Assembly (NCBI GenBank): GCA_900542275.1
Contig: UQMW01000023.1
Coordinates: 1-29,364, forward strand
DNA length: 29,364 nucleotides
From: an uncultured Collinsella sp.
Lineage (GTDB): Bacteria > Actinomycetota > Coriobacteriia > Coriobacteriales > Coriobacteriaceae
Direction of reading: 5' to 3'
The position numbers and the translations under genes are program-made. This document shows, piece by piece, positions 16,659 to 23,844 of this stretch (positions are counted from its first letter, which is position 1; each line of letters starts with the position of its first letter). The notes beneath the pieces were generated by a model. That model did no database searches. It saw only the letters and a program-made list of their open reading frames with translations, and had not been told where the DNA came from.

Positions 16659-16777
16659 GCCGTTCGCCGAATGAGGAATGACAAATTCTAATCAATCAAG
16701 ATAATTATTTATTAAACGACGGCACACGACGCTGTCGTACGAATGTCAACGGTGTTCGCATGGTCGATGACCGTTGG

Positions 16778-16794
16778 TATAGTTGACCTCAACT
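16778..16794 (+). promoter_or_regulatory. Possible promoter/operator of the dehydratase-like operon
   Basis: A -10-like TATAGT (16778-16783) overlaps the perfect palindrome AGTTGA-CC-TCAACT (16781-16794). An AT-rich stretch (about 16681-16722) lies upstream; no convincing -35 was found. The overlap suggests repressor control, but this is inference. Confidence 0.35.
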
Positions 16795-16813
16795 TGTAAA
16801 GGAGGGTGCGCAC

Positions 16814-16882
16814 ATGCCGCAGACGACATACATTTGCCGCGTTGCCGCGCGTGCCCTGTATATGGCTCGGAGCCGCATATGA
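16814..16882 (+). CDS. Putative 22-residue leader peptide
   Basis: An ATG preceded by a strong ribosome binding site (AAAGGAGGG, 7 nt upstream) opens a 22-codon frame starting MPQTTYICRVAARAL and ending at TGA 16880-16882. The product is basic with one Cys and resembles no family I know. It lies 159 nt before the first dehydratase-like gene, within the presumed leader RNA. Its ribosome binding site is as good as any in the window, so it is probably translated, perhaps to control folding downstream. Confidence 0.45.
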   Translation: MPQTTYICRVAARALYMARSRI

Positions 16883-17041
16883 GCAGGTATGTTCACGGCT
16901 CCGGGAGAGACGACGCACAACTAAATAACCGTCCGCAAGGCAGGTTCCCTAAAATTCCGGGTTTAAGCACGGCCGGGCAATCGCCGTCCGTCGTGCATCG
17001 ATACCGCCGTTATCAGTTTTTGGTTCGAGAGGGGAACCGTC
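16883..17041 (+). promoter_or_regulatory. Structured leader with two exclusive ribosome-site pairings
   Basis: GGTTCCC (16943-16949) is fully complementary to GGGAACC (17032-17038), which overlaps the ribosome binding site of the gene at 17042. The same 3' bases can instead form a local hairpin, GGTTC (17022-17026) with GAACC (17034-17038), showing GAGAGGG in its loop. One fold hides the site and the other displays it. A further hairpin is possible around GCACGGC/GCCGTC (16967-16987). No known riboswitch class was recognised. Confidence 0.4.
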
Positions 17042-18325
17042 ATGGCTGAAGAATTCGATTTCCATCCGATGTGGGAGAGCCTCGGCATGAATCTTGCCGA
17101 CCACGACATGCTGCTGGGCGCTGTGGGCCAGATGTACGGGGACATGTTCCTGTCGCAGAACAACCGCCCCAAGTCCACGTCCTACTTGGACTTTGTGGCC
17201 ACCAACATCCACAGCGGCCGTATTAAGGAGATGCTCGACAAGAAGGAGGCCGGCGAGGCCACCAAAATCGTGGGCTCGTTCTGCGTGTACGTGCCCGAGG
17301 AGATCGTGCTTGCCTGTGACGGCATTCCCGTTGGTCTGTGCTCGGGTGCCGATTGGGCAACAGACAAGGTCGAGGAGCACTTGCCGCGCAACACTTGTCC
17401 GCTTATCAAGAGCTTTGCCGGCTTTAAGCTGGGTGAGGTCTGCCCCTACATTGAGTCGAGTGACCTAGTGGTAGGCGAGAACACCTGCGATGGCAAGAAG
17501 AAGGCCTACGAGTTCTTTGCAACGCAAAAGAACATGTACGTCATGGATATTCCCAACGTACACGACGAGTCGACGCTCGTGACCTGGAAGGCCGAGGTCA
17601 AGAAGCTCGCCGCCAAGATCGAGGAAGAGTGCGGCGTCACGATTACGTCTGAGCGTCTGAAGGCCGCCATCCACGCCGTCAATGAGAAGCGTCGCGCCCT
17701 GCAGCGCCTCGCTGCCACGCGCGCTGCCGACCCTGCGCCCATCAGCGGTCTTGACAGCCTGCTGACCGTTCAGGCCGCCTTTATGGACGACACGCCACGT
17801 CTGACCGGAGCCATTAACGATATGGCGGCTGAGTGCGAGCAGCGTGTCGAGGCCGGCGAGGGCGTGGCGCCCAAGGGGACCAAGCGCATTCTGTACACCG
17901 GCACGCCCATGGCCGTGCCCAACTGGAAGCTGTTCAACCTCATCGAGAAAGCCGGCGGCGTTGTGGTAGGCGAGGAGTCCTGCACGGGCTCGCGCTACTA
18001 CAAGGACCTGGTCGACGAGTCCGGTGAGACGGTGGACGAGATGCTCGATGCCATCGCCGAGCGCTACTTTAAGATCAACTGCGCCGTCTTTACGCCCAAC
18101 GACCAGCGTATGAAGGACATTGTCCAGATGGCCAAGGACCTGCATGCCGACGGCATCGTCGACGTGGCCCTGCAGTTCTGCACGCTCTATGAGATGGAGT
18201 CGTTTGCCGTGGAGAAGGCCGCCGAGGAAGCCGGCATTCCGTTTATGCACATCACGACCGACTACGCCGGTGAGGATGCAGGCCAACTGCAAACCAGGAT
18301 CGAGGCCTTCTTGGAAACCATTTAG
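17042..18325 (+). CDS. 2-hydroxyacyl-CoA dehydratase/double-cubane-type subunit 1
   Basis: A 427-residue iron-sulfur protein of the HgdB/BcrBC/FldBC superfamily, which also includes YjiM and double-cubane cluster proteins. Three cysteines align with those of the second subunit: Cys119 (NTCPLIKS), Cys149 (ENTCDGKKK) and Cys380 (QFCTLYEME). TCDGKKK and CPLIKS are, as I recall, typical of the YjiM/double-cubane branch rather than of authentic hydroxyglutaryl-CoA dehydratases. The likely role is a low-potential reductase component energised by the ATPase at 19799; the substrate is unknown. No CoA-transferase or acyl-CoA genes adjoin. It begins an operon with the next subunit and the activator, with a palindromic repeat after its stop. 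Confidence 0.85.
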   Translation: MAEEFDFHPMWESLGMNLADHDMLLGAVGQMYGDMFLSQNNRPKSTSYLDFVATNIHSGRIKEMLDKKEAGEATKIVGSFCVYVPEEIVLACDGIPVGLCSGADWATDKVEEHLPRNTCPLIKSFAGFKLGEVCPYIESSDLVVGENTCDGKKKAYEFFATQKNMYVMDIPNVHDESTLVTWKAEVKKLAAKIEEECGVTITSERLKAAIHAVNEKRRALQRLAATRAADPAPISGLDSLLTVQAAFMDDTPRLTGAINDMAAECEQRVEAGEGVAPKGTKRILYTGTPMAVPNWKLFNLIEKAGGVVVGEESCTGSRYYKDLVDESGETVDEMLDAIAERYFKINCAVFTPNDQRMKDIVQMAKDLHADGIVDVALQFCTLYEMESFAVEKAAEEAGIPFMHITTDYAGEDAGQLQTRIEAFLETI

Positions 18326-18340
18326 GGCTATCCGTCCCGG

Positions 18341-18442
18341 CGGCTTTCCCAGGCACCCGATCTTGCCGTTCAAACCGTCGTTTGCGTACCAAAGTACGCG
18401 GCGCTTCTCTTTCACGGCAACCTCGGGCACCCGGGAAAGCCG
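18341..18442. repeat. Palindromic intergenic repeat, copy A
   Basis: A near-complete 102-nt inverted repeat. Outer arms CGGCTTTCCC/GGGAAAGCCG enclose CCCGA/TCGGG (18356-18360 with 18423-18427) and TTGCCGT/ACGGCAA (18363-18369 with 18414-18420). The apex is GCGTAC-CAAA-GTACGC (18384-18399). It starts 15 nt after the subunit 1 stop. Copy B at 19649-19736 has the same structure with compensating changes. Confidence 0.9.
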
Positions 18443-18480
18443 TTCCCCCAGGTCGGTTAAAAGGTTTGTTAAGGAGTTAT

Positions 18481-19644
18481 ATGTCGGAAAATATTGAGCA
18501 GCCGTTGCCGTCCACGTTTGAGGAGTTCAACGAGCAGCGCAAGGCCGCGTTTATTCGCGTTAAGGATTACAAGCAGGCGGGCAATCGTCTTGTCGGGTAT
18601 CTGTGCAGCTATACGCCGCTCGAGATTATCGATGCCGCGGGCGCCTCGAGCGTGGCTCTGTGTGGTACGTCCGACGAGGTGATTCCCGAGGCCGAGAAGG
18701 TGCTGCCGGCAAACCTGTGCCCGCTCATCAAGTCTACGTATGGTTTTGCCTATTCGCAAAAGTGCCCGTTTACGTACTTTAGCGACATGATCATCGGCGA
18801 GACCACCTGCGACGGCAAGAAGAAGATGTACGAGCTACTCAACGAGCTCAAGCGCACACACATTCTGCATCTTCCACAGGGTCGCGATCGCGCCTACGAG
18901 CGTGAAGGCTGGTACGAGGAATGCCGCCTGCTCAAGGAGGAGCTCGAGAACTTCTACGGCATTACGATTACTGATGACGACCTGCGCGCCGCCGTCCGAC
19001 GCCGCAACCGTCTGCGTGCGGCACAGCTCGATATGTTCGCGCTGCAGGCCAACCAGCCGGCGGCCATGAGCGGCGTCGACCTGATGAGCACCATGTTCGC
19101 CGGCACGTTCAGCTTTGATATCGAGACCTATACGGAGCAGCTGGAGCAAAAGGTCGCCAAGCTGCGCGAGGCCTACGACGCGGGCGAGCGCCCGGTTGCG
19201 GCGGATGCCAAGCGCATTCTGATCACCGGTTACCCGGTGGGCGGCGTGATCAACAAAATCGGCCGCACTATCGAGTCCAACGGCGGCGTGGTCGTGTGCA
19301 TGGACGACTGCTCGGGCGAGCGCACGGCGGCGATGATGATCGACCCGGATGCGCCCGACATCCTGCGCGCCATCGCCGACCGCTACCTGGACATCAACTG
19401 CTCGGTCATGACGCCCAACGACGGTCGTATGGAAAACACGCTGGCCATGTGCGAGAAGTATCATGTCGATGGCGTGGTGGAGAGCGTGCTGCAGGCCTGC
19501 CACACCTTTAACGTGGAGAGTGCGCGCATGCAGGAGGCTGTCGAGGGTGCGGGTATTCCGTATATGAAGATCGAGACCGACTACAGCAACGGTGACATGG
19601 GCCAGATTGAGACCCGTATCGCCGCCTTTATCGAGACGCTCTAG
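18481..19644 (+). CDS. 2-hydroxyacyl-CoA dehydratase/double-cubane-type subunit 2
   Basis: A 387-residue paralogue of the preceding gene. Cys80 (NLCPLIKS), Cys110 (ETTCDGKKKMYE) and Cys340 (QACHTFNVE) match subunit 1 in spacing (30 and 230-231 residues), so the pair could form a pseudo-symmetric heterodimer holding cluster(s) at the interface. It lacks about 40 N-terminal residues of subunit 1. The ATG at 18481 follows AAGGAG; the frame is open upstream but runs through repeat copy A. A bona fide dehydratase is the alternative, but no pathway genes support it. Copy B of the repeat begins 5 nt after the stop, and the activator gene follows. Confidence 0.85.
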   Translation: MSENIEQPLPSTFEEFNEQRKAAFIRVKDYKQAGNRLVGYLCSYTPLEIIDAAGASSVALCGTSDEVIPEAEKVLPANLCPLIKSTYGFAYSQKCPFTYFSDMIIGETTCDGKKKMYELLNELKRTHILHLPQGRDRAYEREGWYEECRLLKEELENFYGITITDDDLRAAVRRRNRLRAAQLDMFALQANQPAAMSGVDLMSTMFAGTFSFDIETYTEQLEQKVAKLREAYDAGERPVAADAKRILITGYPVGGVINKIGRTIESNGGVVVCMDDCSGERTAAMMIDPDAPDILRAIADRYLDINCSVMTPNDGRMENTLAMCEKYHVDGVVESVLQACHTFNVESARMQEAVEGAGIPYMKIETDYSNGDMGQIETRIAAFIETL

Positions 19645-19648
19645 CTTC

Positions 19649-19736
19649 CTCAGGCACCGGATCTTGCCCCTCAAACCGTCGCTTGCGTACCAAAGTACGC
19701 TACGCTCCTCTTTCGGGGCAACCTCCGGCACCTGAG
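19649..19736. repeat. Palindromic intergenic repeat, copy B
   Basis: An 88-nt inverted repeat: CTCAGG/CCTGAG outer arms, CCGGA/TCCGG (19657-19661 with 19724-19728), TTGCCCC/GGGGCAA (19664-19670 with 19715-19721), and apex GCGTAC-CAAA-GTACGC (19685-19700). The middle is homologous to copy A. The remaining 62 nt to the activator gene carry only its GAGGAGAGAG ribosome binding site. Confidence 0.9.
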
Positions 19737-19798
19737 AAACCTAGAGCTAAGGCGCCTGAACTCGCCACTGTCTTTGATGTTTTGATGAGGAGAGAGCC

Positions 19799-20563
19799 AT
19801 GATAGGGATCGGGATTGATATCGGGTCTACGGCGGCTAAGGCTGCTGTGGTCGACGGGGAGGGTTCATTGGCGTGGACGTGCGTGCAGCCAACCGGGTTC
19901 TCCTCGGTCGATGCTTCCGAGCGGCTGCGCGAGGCACTGGCAGCGGCCGGCTATGGCGTGACAGCCGACGACGTGCGCGTGATCGCGACCGGCTACGGTC
20001 GTGTCGCCGTGCCCTATGCGCACAAGGTCGTGACCGAGATCACCTGCCACGGTACCGGTGCCGTGCGTCTGTTTGGTGACCATGGCACCGTGATCGATGT
20101 GGGCGGCCAGGATACCAAGGTCATTCAGCTTAAAAGTGGCCGCGTGGCCAAGTTTGCCATGAACGACAAGTGCGCCGCCGGCACGGGGCGCTTTTTGGAG
20201 ATCATGGCCGACCGCCTGGGCATTTCCCAGCAGCAGATGGCCGACCTGGCGCGTTCCGGCGAGCCTACCAAGATCAGCAGCATGTGCACGGTGTTTGCCG
20301 AAAGCGAGGTCATCAGCCTGATCGGTCGCGGTGAGCCGCGCGAGAACATCGCCCGTGGTGTGATCGACAGCGTGGTCTCGCGCGTGGCGACCATGGCCGG
20401 GCAGGCGGCGGGTGCTCCGTACTACCTGACGGGAGGCCTGTGCGAGAACGCCTACGTTGTGGAGCGGTTGGGCGAGCTACTGGGGTCGCCGGTGACCACC
20501 TCGCCCCAGGCTCGCTTTGCCGGTGCCATCGGCGCGGCGATTCGCGCACAGGCGCTCAATTAA
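19799..20563 (+). CDS. Activator ATPase of 2-hydroxyacyl-CoA dehydratase type (HgdC/YjiL-like)
   Basis: A 254-residue ASKHA-fold ATPase of the BcrAD/BadFG family. A homodimer carries one [4Fe-4S] cluster and drives ATP-dependent electron injection into its partner. Phosphate loop 1 is GIDIGSTAAKAAVVD and the second nucleotide motif is VIDVGGQDTKVI. Cluster cysteines are Cys125 (NDKCAAGTGRF) and Cys163 (SSMCTVFAESEV), closely matching the two of HgdC. LTGGLCEN closes the nucleotide site. It is third in the operon after the two subunits and evidently serves them. Length is normal and the ribosome binding site is strong. Confidence 0.92.
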   Translation: MIGIGIDIGSTAAKAAVVDGEGSLAWTCVQPTGFSSVDASERLREALAAAGYGVTADDVRVIATGYGRVAVPYAHKVVTEITCHGTGAVRLFGDHGTVIDVGGQDTKVIQLKSGRVAKFAMNDKCAAGTGRFLEIMADRLGISQQQMADLARSGEPTKISSMCTVFAESEVISLIGRGEPRENIARGVIDSVVSRVATMAGQAAGAPYYLTGGLCENAYVVERLGELLGSPVTTSPQARFAGAIGAAIRAQALN

Positions 20564-20592
20564 TGCATCCGCCTTGGGCTCGCATTCATGCG

Positions 20593-20606
20593 TATACTGA
20601 GAGAAA
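20593..20606 (+). promoter_or_regulatory. Predicted selD -10 region, motif shared with moeA
   Basis: TATACTGAGAGAAA, identical over 14 nt to the moeA site at 11132-11145, with TTGGGC 13 nt upstream. It lies 28 nt before the selD ATG, giving the selenium genes a start separate from the activator operon. Confidence 0.5.
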
Positions 20607-20633
20607 ATGATTGACCGATGAGGGGAGGTATCG

Positions 20634-21683
20634 ATGCCTGACGATCAGATTAAGCTCACGTCTATGACTGCCGCGAGCGGTTGAGCCGCTAAGTTGGCTC
20701 CTGGAGCCCTCGCCCAGGTCCTGGGCGACTTACCCAATGTGCATAACGACAACCTGCTCGTGGGGTTCGATACCTCCGACGATGCGAGCGTCTTCCGCGT
20801 AGGGGAGAACCTGGGGCTCGTGCAGTCCATCGACTTCTTCCCGCCGATGGTCGACGACCCGTTCCTGTTTGGCCAGATCGCCGCGGCCAACTCGCTGTCG
20901 GACATCTACGCCATGGGCGGGCGGCCGAGCCATGCCATGAACTTGCTGTGCATCCCGAGCTGCCTGGGCGTTGAGGTTGCCGGCAAGATTTTGGCAGGCG
21001 GTGCCGATAAGTGCGTCGAGGCCGGTTGCTCTATCGCGGGCGGCCATACCATCAACGACGACGAGCCCAAGTACGGCCTGTCCGTGAGCGGCTTTGTCTC
21101 GCTCGACCGCATGCTCGCCAACAGCGGCGCGCGCGCTGGCGATGTCCTGTTGCTGACCAAGGCGATCGGCTCTGGCATCATCACCACGGCCATTAAGGGC
21201 GAGCTCATCGAGCAGGACGAGGCCGCAGCCATGTTTGACTCGATGCGCACCCTCAACGAGGCGCCGATTCGTCTGGCCGAGGGACTTGAGCTTCACGGCT
21301 GCACCGATGTCACGGGCTTTGGCCTGATCGGGCACGCGTGCGAGATGGCCGAGGGCTCGGGCGTGCAGGTTGAGCTTGCGTCGGGGGCGGTGCCGCTCTT
21401 TGATCAGGTGCTCGACATGGCACGTCTGGGCATTATCCCAGCGGGCTCCTACCGCAACCAGGACTTTTTTGGCCCGCGTGTGGCTGCCGACGAGGACCTG
21501 GAGCCGGGCATGCTCGACGCGCTGTACGATCCGCAGACGTCTGGTGGCCTGCTTATCGCGGCGCCCGCGGCGGATGTGGATGAGCTTGCGCGTCGCCTGG
21601 ATGCCGAGGGGTGCATCGCCGCCGTTATCGGGCGCGTGTGCGAGGCGATGCCGAGCGGTCCTGCTGTTCGCGTTGTGCATTAA
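20634..21683 (+). CDS. selD: Selenide, water dikinase, selenocysteine-containing
   Basis: Makes selenophosphate from selenide and ATP, the Se donor for selenocysteine synthesis. Read from the ATG at 20634 (GGGGAGG just upstream), the 349-residue product has an in-frame TGA as codon 17 (20682-20684) in the context SG-U-AAK. E. coli SelD has catalytic Cys17 and Lys20 at precisely these positions, so the TGA must encode selenocysteine. The rest is normal: GFDTSDDASVF, IDFFPPMVDDP, NSLSDIYAMGG, GGHTIND, DVTGFGLIGHA, DPQTSGGLLI. A start at TTG 20694 would remove the whole active site. First gene of the selD-yedF-DUF3343-desulfurase cluster. Confidence 0.95.
20682..20727 (+). promoter_or_regulatory. 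Selenocysteine UGA and candidate bacterial SECIS hairpins
   Basis: Two hairpins follow the UGA. The first, GGCTC-CTG-GAGCC (20696-20708), starts 11 nt after the UGA, the same spacing as the SelB-binding mini-helix in E. coli fdhF. The second, CGCCCAG-GTC-CTGGGCG (20711-20727), is a perfect 7-bp stem whose apical loop begins with G, 34 nt after the UGA, within the range I recall for bacterial SECIS elements. Which one SelB binds cannot be told by eye. Confidence 0.7.
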
Positions 21684-21699
21684 AGAAAACCGTTTATGC

Positions 21700-21729
21700 G
21701 ACCGCCTACTGTTCTGGGCGGTCCCTTTT
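21700..21729 (+). terminator. Terminator-like hairpin between selD and yedF
   Basis: Stem GACCGCC/GGCGGTC (21700-21706 with 21717-21723), 10-nt loop, then CCTTTT. The T-run is short and yedF starts 15 nt later, so it is more likely a partial attenuator or processing site than a full stop. Confidence 0.5.
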
Positions 21730-21743
21730 GAAAGGATGTAGCT

Positions 21744-22370
21744 ATGTCTATCAAGATTGAAGTCAATGCCATGGGCGATGCCTGCCCGCTGCCCGTCGTC
21801 AAGACGCTTAAGGCACTCAAACAGCTTGATGGCGAGGGTGCCGTGGTGACCTCGGTCGACAACGAGACCGCCGTCAAGAACATCTCCAAGATGGCGCAGG
21901 AGAAGGGCTGCACGGCTTCGGTCGAGAAGATCTCGAACGCCGAGTGGCACGTGAGTGTCGCGACCGCCGGTGCCGTGGCCGTTGCGGACCCCGAGCAGGA
22001 CGGTGCCGCTTTCTGCGACGCCAGCGCCGGCAAGGGCAAGCTCGTCATTTCCGTCTACACCGACTGCATGGGCCGTGGCGACGACGTGCTGGGCCACAAG
22101 CTCATGAAGGCCTTCATCTTTGCCGTGACGCAGCAGGAGGAGCTGCCCGCGACTATGCTGTTCTACAACGGCGGTGCCAAGCTGACCGTCGAGGGATCTC
22201 CAGTGCTCGACGACCTGAAGGGCCTGGCCGAGCAGGGTGTCGAGATTCTCACCTGCGGTACCTGTCTCGACCACTATGGCATTAAAGACCAGCTTGCGGT
22301 GGGCGAGGTCACCAACATGTATGTGATCGTGGAGAAGATGGAGCAGGCCGTGCGCGTCGTGCGCCCGTAG
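21744..22370 (+). CDS. yedF: Sulfurtransferase-like selenium metabolism protein YedF
   Basis: A 208-residue two-domain protein of the family associated with selenium metabolism, thought to carry or deliver Se. The N-terminal TusA-like domain has the CPLP motif (Cys14 in GDACPLPVVKT). The C-terminal DsrE-like domain (from about residue 95) contains VYTDCMGRGDDVLGHKLM and LTCGTCLDHYGI with two conserved Cys. The active-site residue is Cys here, whereas some homologues are reported with Sec. The direct chemistry is unproven in the family. GAAAGGA precedes the ATG. It lies 60 nt after selD. Confidence 0.92.
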   Translation: MSIKIEVNAMGDACPLPVVKTLKALKQLDGEGAVVTSVDNETAVKNISKMAQEKGCTASVEKISNAEWHVSVATAGAVAVADPEQDGAAFCDASAGKGKLVISVYTDCMGRGDDVLGHKLMKAFIFAVTQQEELPATMLFYNGGAKLTVEGSPVLDDLKGLAEQGVEILTCGTCLDHYGIKDQLAVGEVTNMYVIVEKMEQAVRVVRP

Positions 22371-22389
22371 CGTATTGGTTGGAGTTGCC

Positions 22390-22641
22390 ATGAGGGAGAA
22401 GCGCCCGGCGCTTGTCATCACGTTTCCCACCACGGCGGCCGCCATGGGTTGCGAGTCCCTGTGCATCGAGCGCGGCCTTCCCGGGCGAACGATTCCCGTG
22501 CCCGGGGAGGTCGCTGCCGGTTGCGGTCTGGCGTGGAAGGCGTTGCCTGCCGATGAGGAGCTGCTGCGCAGCGAACTTGCCGCGGCGGGCGTTCCCACCG
22601 AGGGCTATACCGTGATTGATATGTGGGAGGTCGTGCGATGA
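22390..22641 (+). CDS. DUF3343 putative Se/S carrier-like protein
   Basis: An 83-residue protein matching DUF3343 (PF11823, described as a putative Se/S carrier-like family). It has ALVITFPTTAAAMGCESLC near the N terminus, then IPVPGEVAAGCGLAWK, giving Cys residues suited to carrying a per-sulfide or per-selenide. The ATG at 22390 has GGAG 5 nt upstream; the TTG at 22375 is less likely. Its last bases overlap the next start (ATGA), so the two are translationally coupled. It may hand selenium from the desulfurase to SelD; that is inference from context. Confidence 0.8.
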   Translation: MREKRPALVITFPTTAAAMGCESLCIERGLPGRTIPVPGEVAAGCGLAWKALPADEELLRSELAAAGVPTEGYTVIDMWEVVR

Positions 22642-23777
22642 TCTACCTGGATAACGCGGCGACGACCATGCACAAGCCGCAGGCGGTCATCGATGCCGTG
22701 ACGCAGGCGATGTGCTCGCTCGGCAATGCCGGGCGCGGCGCCACGTCGGGTGCCCTCGACGCGGCGCGTGCCATCCACGGCTGTCGCGCCAAGCTTGCGC
22801 GCTTGCTGGGCTGCCCGCGTGCTGACCATGTTTGTTTTACGCCCAACTCCACCACGGCGCTCAACACCGTCATCAATGGCGTGGTGCGCCCCGGCGACCG
22901 CGTGGTCACAACGGTGCTCGAGCACAACTCCGTGCTGCGTCCGCTCAACCGCCTGGCGGCAGAGCAGGGCGTGACCGTTGAGCACGCGGGCTGCGACGCG
23001 AACGGCGTGCTCGACTACGATGAGCTCGAGCGGTTGGTCACGCCGGGCACGCGTGCTGTGGTGGTGACGCACGCCTCCAATGTGACCGGCAACGCGGTCG
23101 ACATTGCACGCGTGGCCGCTATGGCCCATGCTGCCGGTGCGCTGGTGATCGTCGATGCCTCGCAGTCTGCCGGCACGGCGCATATCGATATGCGGGCCAT
23201 GGGGCTCGACGTGGTGTGCTTTACCGGCCACAAGGGGCTCATGGGACCTCAAGGCACGGGTGGCCTGGCCGTGGCGGAGGGCATTGACGTGGCTCCTTGG
23301 GCCATGGGCGGCACGGGCGTGCACAGCTTCGATGCGCTGCAGCCGCGGGAGTGGCCCACGCGCCTTGAGGCGGGCACGCTCAACGGTCACGGTATCGCCG
23401 GCCTTTCTGCCGGCCTCGACTTTATCGAGGCCCAGGGTGGGGTCGAGGCGATTGCTTCCCACGAGCGTGCGCTCGCTGATCGCTTCCTTGCCGGTGTACG
23501 CGAGATTCCAGGGATTAAGCTCTACGGTGCGTTTGACCTGCCCACACGCTCGGCGATCGTCTCGCTCAACGTGGGCGATATCGATTCTGCCGAGATTTCG
23601 GATGCGCTCATGCAAGGGTGGGGGATTGCGACGCGCCCCGGTGCTCACTGCGCTCCGCTCATGCACCGCGCGTTGGGGACCGAGCGCCAGGGTGTCGTTC
23701 GCTTCTCGTTTGGGTATTTCAACACGGACGAGGAAGTTGACGCCGCGATTGAAGCTTTGCGCGATTTAGCTTACTAA
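22638..23777 (+). CDS. Cysteine desulfurase/selenocysteine lyase-like enzyme
   Basis: A 379-residue fold-type-I PLP enzyme of the cysteine desulfurase family that co-occurs with selD (TIGR01977 type). It starts MIYLDNAATT; the PLP lysine is Lys199 in FTGHKGLMGPQGTGGL and the catalytic Cys is Cys338 in RPGAHCAPLMH. VDASQSAG holds the cofactor Asp. It probably mobilises S or Se from cysteine or selenocysteine for SelD; the choice of substrate is inference. Its ATG overlaps the stop of the DUF3343 gene by 4 nt. A strong terminator closes the cluster. Confidence 0.9.
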   Translation: MIYLDNAATTMHKPQAVIDAVTQAMCSLGNAGRGATSGALDAARAIHGCRAKLARLLGCPRADHVCFTPNSTTALNTVINGVVRPGDRVVTTVLEHNSVLRPLNRLAAEQGVTVEHAGCDANGVLDYDELERLVTPGTRAVVVTHASNVTGNAVDIARVAAMAHAAGALVIVDASQSAGTAHIDMRAMGLDVVCFTGHKGLMGPQGTGGLAVAEGIDVAPWAMGGTGVHSFDALQPREWPTRLEAGTLNGHGIAGLSAGLDFIEAQGGVEAIASHERALADRFLAGVREIPGIKLYGAFDLPTRSAIVSLNVGDIDSAEISDALMQGWGIATRPGAHCAPLMHRALGTERQGVVRFSFGYFNTDEEVDAAIEALRDLAY

Positions 23778-23791
23778 AGCGTATATACTTG

Positions 23792-23821
23792 CGGGATGGG
23801 CCTTTTGCCCGTCCCGTTTTT
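23792..23821 (+). terminator. Terminator of the selenium cluster
   Basis: A 10-bp stem CGGGATGGGC/GCCCGTCCCG (one T-G pair), 5-nt loop, then TTTTT. Confidence 0.9.
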
Positions 23822-23844
23822 GTTTCGACCCGAAAGGTGGTCCC

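Noticed and set aside
20682..20684. TGA in selD as a sequencing error or pseudogene mark
   Set aside because: It falls at the one codon where selenocysteine or cysteine is required, Lys20 is intact, hairpins follow, and selA/selB are present.
20730..22598. 622-residue minus-strand open frame across selD, yedF and the DUF3343 gene
   Set aside because: It is a high-GC shadow: it runs antisense through three recognised genes and shows no motif of its own. The 555-residue frame at 4479-6146 (-) is rejected for the same reason.
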